From: Daldinia sp. FL1419 | Lineage: Eukaryota > Ascomycota > Sordariomycetes > Xylariales > Hypoxylaceae | NCBI GenBank assembly: GCA_025201765.1 | Contig: MU623450.1 | Span: forward strand, 62,001 to 126,000 | Length of the DNA stretch: 64,000 nucleotides | Direction of reading: 5' to 3' | In this document: positions 43,563-55,223 of the stretch, one piece after another | How the letters are laid out: every line of letters starts with the position of its first letter | Position numbering within the stretch: position 1 is the first letter of the stretch | Made by a program: the position numbers and the translations under genes | The notes under the pieces: model-generated | What the model saw: only the letters and a program-made list of their open reading frames with translations | What the model was told of the DNA's origin: nothing | The model's database searches: none

Positions 43563-44935
43563 ATGCTAGTTACGCCTGGGAGGAGTTGGCTATATCTTGG
43601 CCACCCAGACATTGTCAAGGACGTCGTCCGTAGTAGAGATGATTTTCCAAGATGTGTCGAGCTCACAGAGGTCCTTGATGTTTTTGGTCCTAACGTTGGA
43701 ACCGTAAGGCTTACTCGCCTTGATTCTCCCCTTCGCTCTGTATCCACAGCTCACAAATTATCTTTCATTTAAGCCAAAGGCTAGCGACATGATCCGTCAC
43801 TGGGCTGATCGTCCATCAGTACGAAGCACAGCAAATGACCGACGCACCCTGTCGCTTGACTTAGTAAAGCCGGATTTTTCAAGTCATTCAAGATTCAGGG
43901 GGCTACGGGGAAACGTCGCATGTCAACCCCTCGGAGAGCTATAAGGATTCTCTGAAGTTGATATTGGAACACTGCATTCTCATCATTGTTATGGGACCTA
44001 AACTATTCACTAACACGCTATGGTTGCCTCGCAAATATCGGCAGCTCGGTGAGGCAGTGACGGCATTCCAAAGTTTCATGACAGACATGTACGAGTCGGA
44101 GAAAGGCAAAGTTGACCAGGGTATATCTGGCACTACTAGTAGCCGTACATTCTTGTCGTCGCTAGCCAAGGCGTCCCCGGATGCAAAGCCAGGCGAGGAT
44201 CTCACCGAACGAGAAATCTACGGTAATATCTTTGTTATTAATTTTGCTAGTCACGATACCTCGGCCCACGCTTCGACCTTCACTATATACTTCCTAGTTG
44301 TCAACCCAGCAGTGCAAGACTGGCTTTCAGAGGAACTCCATGCTGTGCTAGGCCACACGCCATCACAGGAGTGGGATTTTACGACCGGTTTTCCTCGCCT
44401 TAAATGCTGTTTAGCTGTCCTCTACGAAACTATCCGCTTATATACACCCATACAGATAATTAAATGGATGAAAGAGAAAACGCAGACACTCAATGTCGGA
44501 GATAAGGCAATTGCCCTACCACTGAATACCATGATGTGTCTGGCTTATTCCTCTCTACAGACCGACCCCAGATGATGGGGGTCTGACTCGCTCATCTGAC
44601 GACCATCTCGCTTCATTAAGCCAGCAAAGACTAAGCGTACACCCCAAGGAGAGGGAAGAGGCGTCAAAGAGGAAGAGTTCGTAGACGCGGCACATTCGTT
44701 GGTTGGTCCGAAGGTGGTCGCGACTGTGCCGGGAGAAGTTTCGCAGGTTGAGTTTGTAGCCACTATGGCGCCGCTGTTCTGCGAGTGGAGAGTAGATCCG
44801 GCAAATTTTGAAGGAGAAACGTTCGAGGCGGCTCGCGACCAGGTGCTTGACCTCATCAAGAATGATTCCAGCATGGTCCTGTTACAGCAGATGTTACATC
44901 CCGAGAGGGCCCCTCTAGCCTGGTCTAAGAGGTGA
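43563..44935 (+). pseudogene. Cytochrome P450 pseudogene
   Basis: Fragments of one P450 lie in order but in different frames: an N-terminal part (TPGRSWLYLGHPDIVKDVV), a B-C region (RSTANDRRTLSLDLV), an I-helix (FASHDTSAHA, with Ser where Gly is usual in AGxDT), and the K-helix ExxR (YETIRLY). In-frame TGA codons at 44573-44575 and 44597-44599 break the gene, the second at a site expected to be Trp. The heme-binding Cys region (near 44704-44745) reads in another frame, and the C-terminal end (LLQQMLHPERAPLAWSKR) returns in frame. At least two frameshifts and two stops: not functional as a monooxygenase. The N-terminal membrane anchor was not found. Confidence 0.85.
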
Positions 44936-47900
44936 AGTCGGTTGTCTGAACCTTTATGCACCGGTATGGCTTAATGGATGATCACTCTAGGCATATCGTC
45001 AGCGTTTCGATGGATGAGACAGGTATATTTCCTATTTTAAACTGAATCTCATCCGGCCCGCACGTTCTTTAGTCGTTTAACGATTACGAGAAGAACCGGC
45101 CGTGGGGAGGGTCCTATTTGTTTTCCATCTTCTTGGTGAGACAATATTCACAAAAAAAAGCAGATGTCAAGGACACATGAAGGAAGCCCCGAAAGCCACC
45201 GGGCATGGCGCTCGGGGATTGGTGTCAAGCCCCTGGATAACCATTGCATCCAGCTAGAAGAGCACAGCCTTGAGAGGTAGCTATATCTGTAGTCTTCCGT
45301 GCTTTCAGAAACATATAGCCTTGTCTCTCGCTTACATTCCCCGCGAGACAATTTTGATCCAAGCCCTACAAGACCGGCTGTACGTACCAAAAGTATCCTT
45401 TGTTCTAGACCTCTCGTCTAGGATCCTAGTATCATCCTCATGACCAGCGGAGGAGCATATTGGTATTTTCTATCGAGGACTAATGATTACGGAACTGCTC
45501 GGGGGCACGTTCATTCTACAGCTCATTTCGGTAATGGTCTCCAAATGTAGGAATACTTTGATTTTTGAGCTGATTAAGAGATGACAACGAGTGAACTGAC
45601 TATATCCGACGTGGCTGAGGGACTTGGCGAGGATTGTAATGACGAATATACCTGATTCAGCAAAAGAGCTGCCGCCTCAGCCGTAGTTTAGACCTACATG
45701 ATGTGGATGCCGCACGTCGTCCTCGTAGTGGATCTACGAAAACGGCGCACGAGCAAGATGTAAGTACATACATAGCTATTAGTTATGTATATAGTCAGCA
45801 AATGTTGGGGGATATATGATAAACTATTCCGGAATGTGAAGCCTCGGTCACGGTGGTCGTAGTAGTAGTAGTAGTAGTAGTCGTGATGTTGTGATTACTT
45901 ATCATTGTGTGGTTTATTTAAATTTGCATGACGGGTAGGTAGTAACTTGACCGGGGAGGACGAAGATCCAGGAAGATCATGAGAATCATGAGAATCAGAA
46001 TCAGATGTCATGCAGGGCTTAGCGATGCATCTTCTCGGGACGTATATTTTTTCTTTTTTTTTGAAAAAAAAAGAAAAAAAAAGGGGGGACTGCGTGCATG
46101 TATCTTGATGTATGCTTCCAAGTTGAAGGAATACATACATCATGTCTAATGTGTACCGAAGTCATGTCTGTAAATTATGGGAATTATCAACATGATTGGT
46201 CGAATTTAGGACCATGGGGATTAATATTTCGTCTCTTGTCTTGTCAAAAAAGAAGGAGAATCTAGATCGGAAAGAGAGTTTAAGGAACTGATTGTCATTC
46301 GATGCATATAAATATGTATAAAAATATACATGATACAGTAATCTTTATTCTTTCGGGCTGTTAAACCCCTCCATCAGCTCATCAACTCTTCAAGTACCTA
46401 GGTACCTACGTAGCACAATTGTGCCTTTTATTCTCGACGGTTGTTGCTTTAAATGTGTGACGCGTAAGTCTTTTCTCCTGCATCAGCTATTACCAGCTAT
46501 CATCAGCTATCGGGAAGTACGTCCAAGCACCTAGCCTGGTACCTAATAGGTACGGATTGCTCTCCAAATGTTACAAGCGTTGCATTAGATGTTTGCGCCT
46601 GCATCAGAGTTGCAGCAGTTACAACTGATGTTACCCAATTACCATTATTTGTAAAACCAGATCCACCATAGGCTCCCCCCTCTCCTACCTTCCCTGTCTT
46701 CTTTGTCTTCCCTGTCTTTCCCTGCTTTTCTTGCTTTCCCTGCCGAAGGAGCCAAGATTGCAAGATTGCCGCCAAGCTAGCTAGACTGCTAAAGGGTACT
46801 ACGACCCTGCTACTACCCTACTACGACCCTATTACCTTACTTGCTTGCTGAGTGCTACCCTCTTAAGTGCCCTTCGAGTTACCTTTTAGATTTAATATCA
46901 CGTGATTTAATCCAGATAAACCAAGATGTCCATGTTGATTCCACATTTTTAGCTACGGGGTAGGGATTACCTTTTGAAGCATCTAGTGCATACAAGTACT
47001 TATATGTACGTATGTCTACGTAGTATGGATAGGTATGGGTAGGGATACATATCAAAGATAGAAGTGGGTAAAAATGTACCGCAGCGACGGCAACTACGTA
47101 GCTGGAAACTATCGTCTGTAAATTCTGTAACTAACATAAGGTAATAAGTAATGAGATGGTATAAATATACAATTGTACCTGTACCTAAGGATGTAATTAA
47201 TATCTACTAATTTGGGGCGCAATTGCCCGATGCTCTTTTCGTAGTTACTCACGTCCATTTCTTGTTACGTGGAAATTACCAACGGGGGGTTTATCTAAAA
47301 TTTGAAGAGAAAAGAAGTAATTAGGTACATTTGCAGATTACATCTTGAATCAAGAACAATCATAATAACAACAATAGAAAAAAAGGTGTGAAACAAGAAT
47401 AATAATAAATCACCCAAAATAATAACACCAACTTACGCATACGCAACGCACGTACACTTCGTCAGGCTTCAACTCTTACACCTTTTTTTTTTTTTTTTTT
47501 CTTTTGCACTCTCTCACACGCAACATGTCACCAACACGTTGACAGCCGACACACACCGCAGGTGACCCCGTTCAAGGCGACACAAACCGGGACAACACAC
47601 ATTTGCATTACATATGTAGCATATGTAGACTACAGGAATGCCATCCTAGGTTTCCGGTCAAAGTTCGCCGCATCTCGCGCATGGCAAAATTACTTAGAAA
47701 TTGTTGATTACTTTCGACGATGCTGAATATTGGATGCTGATACCGAAAAAGCCCCTCATGGTTGTTGATACCTCAATACTTTGATATTTCGACTTTTTCT
47801 TCTATAATATCTTTTGATATCTTGATACCCACGCTGATGTTACTGTCGCTGGGATCGTGTTGGATCGTTGGATCACTGGATACTTCCCGCTAATTACTTC

Positions 47901-48605
47901 CGATTTCTTACTGCCACCGATGTAGATGCCGACTTATTCCTCTTTTCCCCCTTCTCTAAGTCGCGTCCTCATCCATCGTCATCGTCATCACTATCATCAT
48001 CCTATCAACTACCGCATACTATTTTGCGTAGGGTCGTTCCTTGTCTCTTTTTAAGTGTGCTGGTTTCCTGGTTATTCCTGGTTATTCCTTGATATCCCGG
48101 GTATTAACTGGTCTTATTGCTGGTCGTCTTGTCATCTATCACCTGTTTTTTCCCCATCCCTTCTCTCTGACTTACTCTTATTACTCCTTATTCTTACAAC
48201 TCTATTACTACTTCTACCTTCTACTTCTACTTTTTTTATTTCCAACTGAGATAATCAGGCCCCCCGGCTAGCCCGGACGTCCGTCTGATCATTCCAGAAA
48301 AAAAAAAAAAAAGGTCTTTCATTTTTATTCTCAAAGCTCTTTCCCTTCTTGAACATAACTGTTTTCCCGAAACTATTTTTAATATTTTATATTTTATTTT
48401 ATTTTATTTTTGTTACTGTTATTTATTCATTTTTGTTCTAGTTTATTTTCTTTTATTTTCTTTTACTTATATTTTCACACCCCCCTCCTTTCCAACAAAC
48501 CCCCACCATATAACTCGAGGCTCTACATACTCTTTTGTTCCAATTCTTTCCTACCCCCCCTACCTGGATCTCTCGGACGAGTTTACTGGTTAAAGGGGGC
48601 CCGTC
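44936..48605. other. Large gene-free region with simple repeats and a CT-rich leader
   Basis: 3.7 kb with no supported gene. Notable: a GTA/TAG microsatellite at 45860-45881, a near-perfect T/A hairpin (46047-46079), exact TACCTAGGTA at 46395-46404, an ATCACGTGAT palindrome at 46897-46906, CCCTGTCTT-type repeats on 46690-46742, and T- or A-runs at 47482-47500 and 48299-48312. From about 47930 the plus strand becomes strongly pyrimidine-rich up to the next gene, suggesting its promoter and 5' leader. Confidence 0.55.
45860..45881 (+). repeat. TAG trinucleotide microsatellite
   Basis: About seven TAG units in a noncoding region. Confidence 0.9.
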
Positions 48606-49774
48606 ATGCTGCCTTCGCCCTCGGCCGGCCTTAGTAACGTACCGCCCCCATCTACGGCCGCGGCCACGGGTCCAACCATTGCCACTAGCACCACTACCTC
48701 AGCTCCTCCGGTACCTGGTCCAGGCCCTGCAGCGACAGGGGCATCATTGAAGCGACCTGCTGCAGCCGACCTGCAGCGCAGTGCCGGCGCAAGCGTCATT
48801 CCTTCAAAAAGACAAGCTACATCTAGTACCAGAACGAACCCCATCCCGAATCCGAGTCCCTTGGCCGCTGCTCCTATTATTGCTCCTTCATCTTCAGCTT
48901 CGGCCCCTCCGACTACGACAGCAACCCGACCCTATCATCAATCTCAACTTGCCATGCCCTTACCTGCTATGGTTACAGAGGAACAGCTGCTGGGCAGGAC
49001 CCCCGAGCAATTAATTGCCACTATTCTCCAGATTCAGATGCAACATCAACAATACGTCGCTCATATCTCGGCGCAATTCGATTCCATCAGCCAACAACTA
49101 AATGACCTTCGTGGAAGTTTAGTGGCATCCCATCAAGCTGCAGCCTCGGTACGTGTCATGCCCCTCAAAAAAACCATGCTATTCCCCGTATCCGAAATTC
49201 CCAGAAATTTATTTATATTATCCACTAACCCGTCGCACCTTTTTAGGCGCTCAGCTCCCGCGATTCCTCCGTACGACCCATTATACCCCCGCCACCTCCG
49301 CAACTGTCGGCTACTTCTTACCCTCGGGGACCGCCGATTTCTATGCAAACGCCAAGCCGGCCTGCTAGACTTCCCACTTCTCCATCCACTTCTTCCCAAG
49401 CGGTTCAACCTAGGCCGTCCGCGCAAACACCGGGATCTGCGGGTCCCCCTCAGTATAAATATGGGACCGTCGGTACGGTAGAGGAGGTTTGGAAAGAATA
49501 TCGGGAGGGAATGGATGGACAGCCGGCTATTGAGGATTTGGACGCCGCATGGGGATCACGCTGGCGACCGGAACCGCGGGGCCGCACGTGGTATTCGAGG
49601 CGAAAAGTCATCTGGGACAAAATTAAAGAGTACATGGCAGAGGGCTTTGATGAGGACGAGGCGGTGAGGGAGGTTGAAAAGCTACGTGACGGCAATACTA
49701 TTAATAAGCTGATACGGATGCTCCAGGACGAACGAAAGGAGAAAGGCGTCGGAGACGACAGCATGGTCACTTAA
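48606..49774 (+). CDS. GCR1_C-domain DNA-binding protein (transcriptional regulator)
   Basis: Exons 48606-49148 and 49247-49774 encode 356 aa; the 98-bp intron (GTACGT donor, CACTAAC branch, TTTTTAG acceptor) is phase 0. Residues 1-120 are Ser/Thr/Pro/Ala-rich. Residues of about 125-178 form a Gln-rich helix (ILQIQMQHQQYVAHISAQFD) suited to oligomerisation. A Pro-rich linker follows. The C-terminal block of about 257-335 (TVEEVWKEYREGMDGQP, AAWGSRWRPE, YSRRKVIWDKI, EAVREVEKLRDG) matches the GCR1_C domain (transcriptional activator of glycolytic enzymes), which binds DNA in yeast Gcr1. In filamentous fungi this domain occurs in many proteins, so glycolytic control cannot be assumed. Probably nuclear. 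Confidence 0.87.
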
Positions 49775-51524
49775 GCAGGACGACTAGATGCGACATTTCC
49801 TTTGGATCCGGCGTTATTTAGGGAGTGGCATTGATACCATGCATCATATATGAGGCTGCATTTACGGAGCTGCGAATGAGAGGACCGCATTAGCGGAATC
49901 GGCATATCGGCATAGTCTAAGGGGATTTTCTTCATGACGGCTTGTTGCAGTTTTTTTTAATCGTTCACTGGTTGAACGAACGAATAGCTCATGGCTGGTA
50001 TCTAAGCAGAAAACTGTAGCGACGGGAAGCTACCGGAACGACGTTTTGACGGTGGATAGGAAACACGTCGTTACCTGGTTATAGGTGCCTAAACTACCTA
50101 CCTAACCTTGCCTAGTCTACCAATCAATTACAATCAAGCGTGCCTTCGAAGCGCCTGCTACTATGCCACCGACAGCCGCTGTTGGCTTTTTCCCTAATAC
50201 AGAGTTCTGGGCGTGTGCATAGAGTCCACGGGATAGATTCGGGTGATAGGTTTCCAGATCCGGGGCAAATAATCTCCATAGAATGGTCACGCGCCTCCTT
50301 GAAGTGCTTCCCAACAAGTGCACAGGCAGTGAGGGTTCGGTACTTGGGGATGGCTACCTAAATGATATATGGGTCTGCATCGCGGATCTCATCAACCAGG
50401 AAGTTTTATAACCGGCAATGTAAGGGTCGATTGTGGCGGCATGAATCGGTTACACAAAAGTCACGATATACCAAAAAAAAAATATGTAAATAACATGATT
50501 GGCGGTGCCATCTTGCCGTGTTTGGTCGTCACAGTAAGCTCATGGGGTAGAACCAACAACCCTGGTGAACGCAAAGGTCCCGCGTATCCGACCACGTCGA
50601 TAGATATATTGCCGTCGCTTTTCAAAATGTCGAAGACGATAGCGGCGATGCAAGCTAAATTTACTTGCTCAATGTCGGCATCGGTTAGACTGGGATTCTA
50701 TCGTAACCTCTGTATAGGTATGTACTTTTATTGGTTAGGTACTTTGTATTAGCCCCTATTCCCACTTTTCTTTGCTTCCATGCTAATCATCGCGTAAGCT
50801 GCTCAGCCGCATATTGTAACGCTACCTACTTAAATTTCCGGGTTGTTGACTTCGAGTCCGTCGAGCTGTTGATCTAACTGTGCATCTTCGGTTGAGGATA
50901 CTTGAATTCGTTTATTTCGGTCGGGTTCTTGGCGTGAACTTGATAACCCGGATGACCTCCGAGCACAGCCGCCAGACTCCAATTAGAATTCCGAGCCTAA
51001 CCACGACATGTCAATAGGTTACCACATCGGGGCGAACCGAAGGTGAGAGCGAGGATCAGAAGCGAGACCCCCCGGCGTCGGTAGTTGAGAACAAGGTATG
51101 TTTTGGGGGAATAAAGGGTAAGAGTGTAGTAGAAGTACATGTGTAAGCTTGTGATGACGAGGGAAGAAAGGTGCTGCGAACAATTCTTTTCTTGAGAGGA
51201 AGTTGAAAGAAGTCGGGGTTAATAGATTGCGAACCAGGGGGTCTGTTTACACCATGTTATACCACCATGTCAAGTGACGGGGATAGCTTGAACGGAATTG
51301 AATCTCGTCATCAATGGCATTGAATTTCAACCTGAAAATATATATTAAGCTCGTCTCGCAACGAAGCTTGACTTCTGCAACATATAAGCATGAGCTACGT
51401 CGTAATATTTCGTGATGTGAGTAAACTTTGAAATGTAGGCTTTAGACCTTTGTGATCTACGTTGGCGTTCTGTAATATCATCTAGACATATCAGTAATAA
51501 TCGACATACCAGGCAATATCCAAA
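49775..51524. other. Intergenic region, no gene seen
   Basis: 1.75 kb. ORFs of 70-127 codons lack features. Nothing structured seen. Confidence 0.55.
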
Positions 51525-52868
51525 ATGTGTTTGGTCATCTACGCCCATTTTACCACCAGGGAACATGATAGCCGCTTTCCATCCATCATAAACGCGGCCA
51601 CACGTTATACGGTGCTTAGTCCATGGCAGGATCCAGCCGTGCGGAAATGCGATCAACCTCATATGGACAACATTGAGGAAGACCTGAAATGTGACTGGCA
51701 TCCCGGGTGCTGCCGTCTTGAGATTCTTCCGAGATGCAATTCAGTCTCGGGTGGTTGTAAAATATGGTGCCGCTACCATCATTTCATCGATCGGGGGCGT
51801 GGTGATACTAACGACGGCGCTTTTCTGGGTTATTTTACGCCGAATGACTCGACTTTGCTCTTAACCGCAAGTTGGCTTTTCAAAAGTGGTGTCGAGGCTT
51901 ATTCTCTTAGGCAAAATCTAGCAATCTTGCCACCGGCCGCTCATGACGAACAGCCGTCTACTAGCTTGATTCGTAAGCGACTCGAAGACTCCCTGAGCCA
52001 GGCAACTGATGATATCGGTCAGTTTGCCATACTCTGGGATAGGAAAACAAGTGACAGTGGCTTCCACCAGCTCCCCTGGCGTCCCGGTGCCGAGAGAGAT
52101 CCTCGTGACAATAAAGCATGGTCGGAAGACTACTTACGTCTCAGGGTCGTAGACCGTGGACATCCGGATCCGAGCCTGGCACAATGGCCATCCTACGTAA
52201 GATTAAGGCAGATGTATCAAGGTCAAATCCTCCCCGCCGTCCCACACAGCGCTCCTACCATTGAGCAATTTAGTAGGAACCCCAACCAAGGTTTGGTGCT
52301 TCCTGATCCCTTCGCTTTGAATGGTGTTTTACCGCCAGGACAGCAGCAAGTTCAGCAAGTACAACTACTACAACGACAACAACTACCTCTCAACCCGATC
52401 AATAGCTTAGATTTATCCCACGTCAATCCCGCGTTCCGGTCACTGACGACACCGCAGGATGCTAACTCCGAAGCCTTCTCAAATTCCTACACCTTCGACG
52501 ACATACCCGCAAACATCCTCCCGAAGGAGCCTACCTACACAATTCCTTCCTTCCTCTCAGCACCCTCCACCTTTGCTCAACCACTACCCGCTGTAAATCC
52601 AAACGGCGCCTTGGGCAGCTTAGAACAGGAAGTCGCATCGTCCCCTATCGAATGTCTAGTCGAGCATAAACCCTTTCTCGCGAAGCGCCGCGGTATAAAG
52701 CAGTATAGGGTGCGCTGGGCGCGAGACTGGGTCCCGAAGGAGGAGTGGGTACCCGCTTCTAATATCGGCGAGAGCCTCATTGATGAATATTGGAGGAAGT
52801 GCGATGAGGGAAAGGCGCCGTGGCAACTGCGTCGGGGAGCATTAAACCTACCTAACTTAGGTCGGTAG
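51525..52868 (+). CDS. Chromodomain-like protein with novel Cys/His-rich N-terminus, 447 aa
   Basis: Single exon, ATG at 51525. Residues of about 55-90 hold a Cys/His cluster (CDWHPGCCRLEILPRC, GGCKIWCRYHH) that could bind zinc. The middle (about 240-370) is Gln/Pro/Ser-rich and disordered. The C-terminus of about 375-425 (IECLVEHKPF, GIKQYRVRWARDWVPKEEWV, IGESLIDEYWRK) has the chromodomain pattern: an I-x-x-L-V/E-H strand, the tyrosine/tryptophan cage region Y-x-V-x-W, and an alpha-helix ending in YW. A methyl-lysine or nucleic-acid binding role is inferred. No integrase or reverse-transcriptase motifs are nearby, so this does not look like a retrotransposon tail. Probably nuclear; function unknown. 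Confidence 0.68.
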   Translation: MCLVIYAHFTTREHDSRFPSIINAATRYTVLSPWQDPAVRKCDQPHMDNIEEDLKCDWHPGCCRLEILPRCNSVSGGCKIWCRYHHFIDRGRGDTNDGAFLGYFTPNDSTLLLTASWLFKSGVEAYSLRQNLAILPPAAHDEQPSTSLIRKRLEDSLSQATDDIGQFAILWDRKTSDSGFHQLPWRPGAERDPRDNKAWSEDYLRLRVVDRGHPDPSLAQWPSYVRLRQMYQGQILPAVPHSAPTIEQFSRNPNQGLVLPDPFALNGVLPPGQQQVQQVQLLQRQQLPLNPINSLDLSHVNPAFRSLTTPQDANSEAFSNSYTFDDIPANILPKEPTYTIPSFLSAPSTFAQPLPAVNPNGALGSLEQEVASSPIECLVEHKPFLAKRRGIKQYRVRWARDWVPKEEWVPASNIGESLIDEYWRKCDEGKAPWQLRRGALNLPNLGR

Positions 52869-53130
52869 GCTAACGTCAACGGGGAGGTTGGCGTAGGGTC
52901 GTGGGCCTGATCCCTTTGGGGAGATCACGTCCTTGGGCTTTTGATGAACTTGTAAGTTTACAAGGAGAGCGAGGCCTCGAGTTATGCTTATGCTCCGGCG
53001 GGTTAGCCTGCTCCCTTCTGGAGATGATGATGCTGAGCAGTTTGTTAGACAGTTGCTTTAGGTACCTACCTAGATAGTAATTAAAAACCACGGAGGTGGT
53101 ATTGCATTAATCCTTCCCTTACCCCTTTCC

Positions 53131-53409
53131 TCACCCCCTTTTCTCAGTGAGATCTACATTCCCTGGCGTGGGCTTGGGTCGTATTCTTGCTTTGATAACG
53201 GCATTTAGTTCTGGAAACTCCAAGGATACAGTATCTGTGACTTGCTTTAAACTCGCCTCCACTTGGTCTGACTTATCAGTGATATTGGGAAAGTCCTCTT
53301 TCACAGACGTGGATAAGGCGAAGAAGTTATTGAATGTAGAAGCGCACAAGACCAGCTCCATATCACCAACTTCTGCGAGTATAAGCATTTGAAAGCTGCG
53401 CTTAGGCAT
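53131..53409 (-). CDS. ORF of unknown function downstream of the HET pseudogene, possibly its 3' part
   Basis: 92 codons from ATG at 53409 to the stop. The same frame is open upstream as far as about 53570 (about 54 more codons) without another ATG, and reads smoothly (KYHHFTFQATYAVRLQKVYE). So this may be the last exon or a decayed 3' end of the neighbouring HET gene rather than a separate gene. No domain recognised. Confidence 0.3.
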   Translation of the reverse strand: MPKRSFQMLILAEVGDMELVLCASTFNNFFALSTSVKEDFPNITDKSDQVEASLKQVTDTVSLEFPELNAVIKARIRPKPTPGNVDLTEKRG

Positions 53410-53659
53410 GGTAAGATAATTGGAGTTTTTGTATATGTCCTCATAATCCAGGACTCTGGCAGCGATGTAAGCCCCGCTTGGATACTCGTAGACCTTCTGT
53501 AGACGTACAGCGTACGTAGCTTGGAAGGTGAAGTGATGGTACTTCTGTAGTATCTCCTTATACGTACCAGAATACTCCTAATAAGATCACTGACACAGCT
53601 TCAAGGACGTCTCGATGCTTTGGATATAAAATTTCTTCTATAGTATTCGCCCCGTTGAG

Positions 53660-54421
53660 CTACTTGGCTGGGAACATTGCTTTTCGACGCGCTGACTTAC
53701 CTTGCCATGCGAAGATCGTTTCATCATCTGAGACCTTTAGTATCTCTTGCTGTAGGCGGATGAACGCCTTTTCTTCTTCGCCGTAGAATAGAGGCATGTT
53801 TACGCCAGATAAGCCGAGCAAGCAGTAAGCCTGGTCTTGATACGAGTGGTTTGGCGGTATGCGGCCCAAAACATATTGGTAGCTACGCTGCATCCTATAA
53901 AGTGAGCCATCTGGAACGAGGAAATACCGGTTATCTTCTCGATCGTCGAGGAGAGATAGGACCGCGACCCAATTTCTCGCCAGCTGCTGTCTAAAAACAC
54001 GAGATACAGGGGCGCTATTAGCTCTTGCAACGTCCAGCCCCGGGTAAACCAGCGCGACCTAGCAAAGGTTCCTAGCTCATCTCCTCTCCGAACTCCCTTA
54101 ACGTCGCTTAAGAAGGCGTAGCAGACGGCCGCGCGTTGGTACCACGCGAACATGGAGTTGATGGCTTCCGACAACTCGGCGCTGCTAGTCTTGTCGATAC
54201 CTACAGCAGGTACCGATCCGAGCATATTCCCGTCCTTCCTTTATGCACTTTTGGCGACAGTTTATAATCTTGTTCCTGCCGGCTTTCGTTCGACCTCTGT
54301 CGAGTGTGAGGTCCTGCAATGTTACTTCGCCATCCAGCCAAGTATGCGATGATATTGCATATTCAGGGGCTGTGCCTTGGAACTCTTCCAGAGCGACAGA
54401 AGACGTATTAAGCAACCGCAT
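53660..54421 (-). pseudogene. Disrupted HET (heterokaryon incompatibility) domain gene
   Basis: The minus strand begins at ATG 54421 (MRLLNTSSVALEEF), the standard start of a HET-domain protein, followed by APEYAISSHTW and LDGEVTLQDL. A 4-nt excess (AGGT on the minus strand, 54199-54202) shifts frame inside the expected CCIDK motif. The next frame carries IDKTSSAELSEAINSMFAWY and ARSRWFTRGWTLQELIAP. A second shift near 53830-53845 moves the reading frame again to AYCLLGLSGVNMPLFYGEEE. Two frameshifts within the conserved domain make it a pseudogene unless unusual splicing rescues it. Intact HET proteins act in nonself recognition. The functional HET gene at 57461 is a distinct type. Confidence 0.8.
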
Positions 54422-55223
54422 GGTCAAGCCAACTAAGTTTTAATATGCAGTAACGACTTATTCGAGCACCATAGAACCCAGTTCACCCGAGGCGTGCGTG
54501 CCTCCATGGGGGTCTAGGTTACCATCAACCCTAACCCGAAATTGTCGATCTCGGTTCCTCTTGGCACTTTCTGTCCTAACCACATACGTATTGTTACATA
54601 TGTGGGAATCGTGGGAATCGGCGGGCTCTTGTAGCTAGACTGAGAGAGCATATCCTTACGTATAGGTATCAACAACAATTCAACATTTTTCCTCCAATGA
54701 AAAAGAGCTTCCCCTAGCTATATAGTAGTGGTCTATGGCGGACGATACCCCAAGACGCATATTGAAATGGAGACGAAGAATATATCGACGGACAGTGATT
54801 TTCGTCTATATAAGTAGTATCTTTTACATAGTCAGTTGATACTTGAAGTTTTATCAAATCACTCGAATAGTAATTATATCATAAGTAAGATATAGAACTT
54901 CTAAGTAGGATACAAAGGAATCTATAGCGTCGTCTTTATCTACTAAATTATAGAAGCTTTATTAACTTAGGCAAGTTCTTATAGGTGCGTTAACACCAGG
55001 TAACACGTCGTCTGATTTGGTTACAACCCATTTTAGGCTATCCCGCTTAATGTGATGCAACATACATTCAATCTCGGAAGGACGATGTCTCAGTTCCGTT
55101 TCCAGAATTCGTAGTGAACTGAGGTTCCGGTCATAAAACTGATGATCGTCGCTCCGGGGCCTCGTAACTGGGCCGAGCCTCACTCTTGCATCTCATTCAA
55201 GACCTGCCTACATATTCGGAACA
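54422..55223. other. Intergenic region
   Basis: 802 bp between the HET pseudogene start and the secreted HExxH gene. One 73-codon minus-strand frame (54962-55183) has no features. Moderately AT-rich from 54800 to 54970. Confidence 0.55.

Noticed and set aside
54962..55183. 73-codon minus-strand ORF
   Set aside because: Lies in the promoter of the secreted HExxH gene and has no features.
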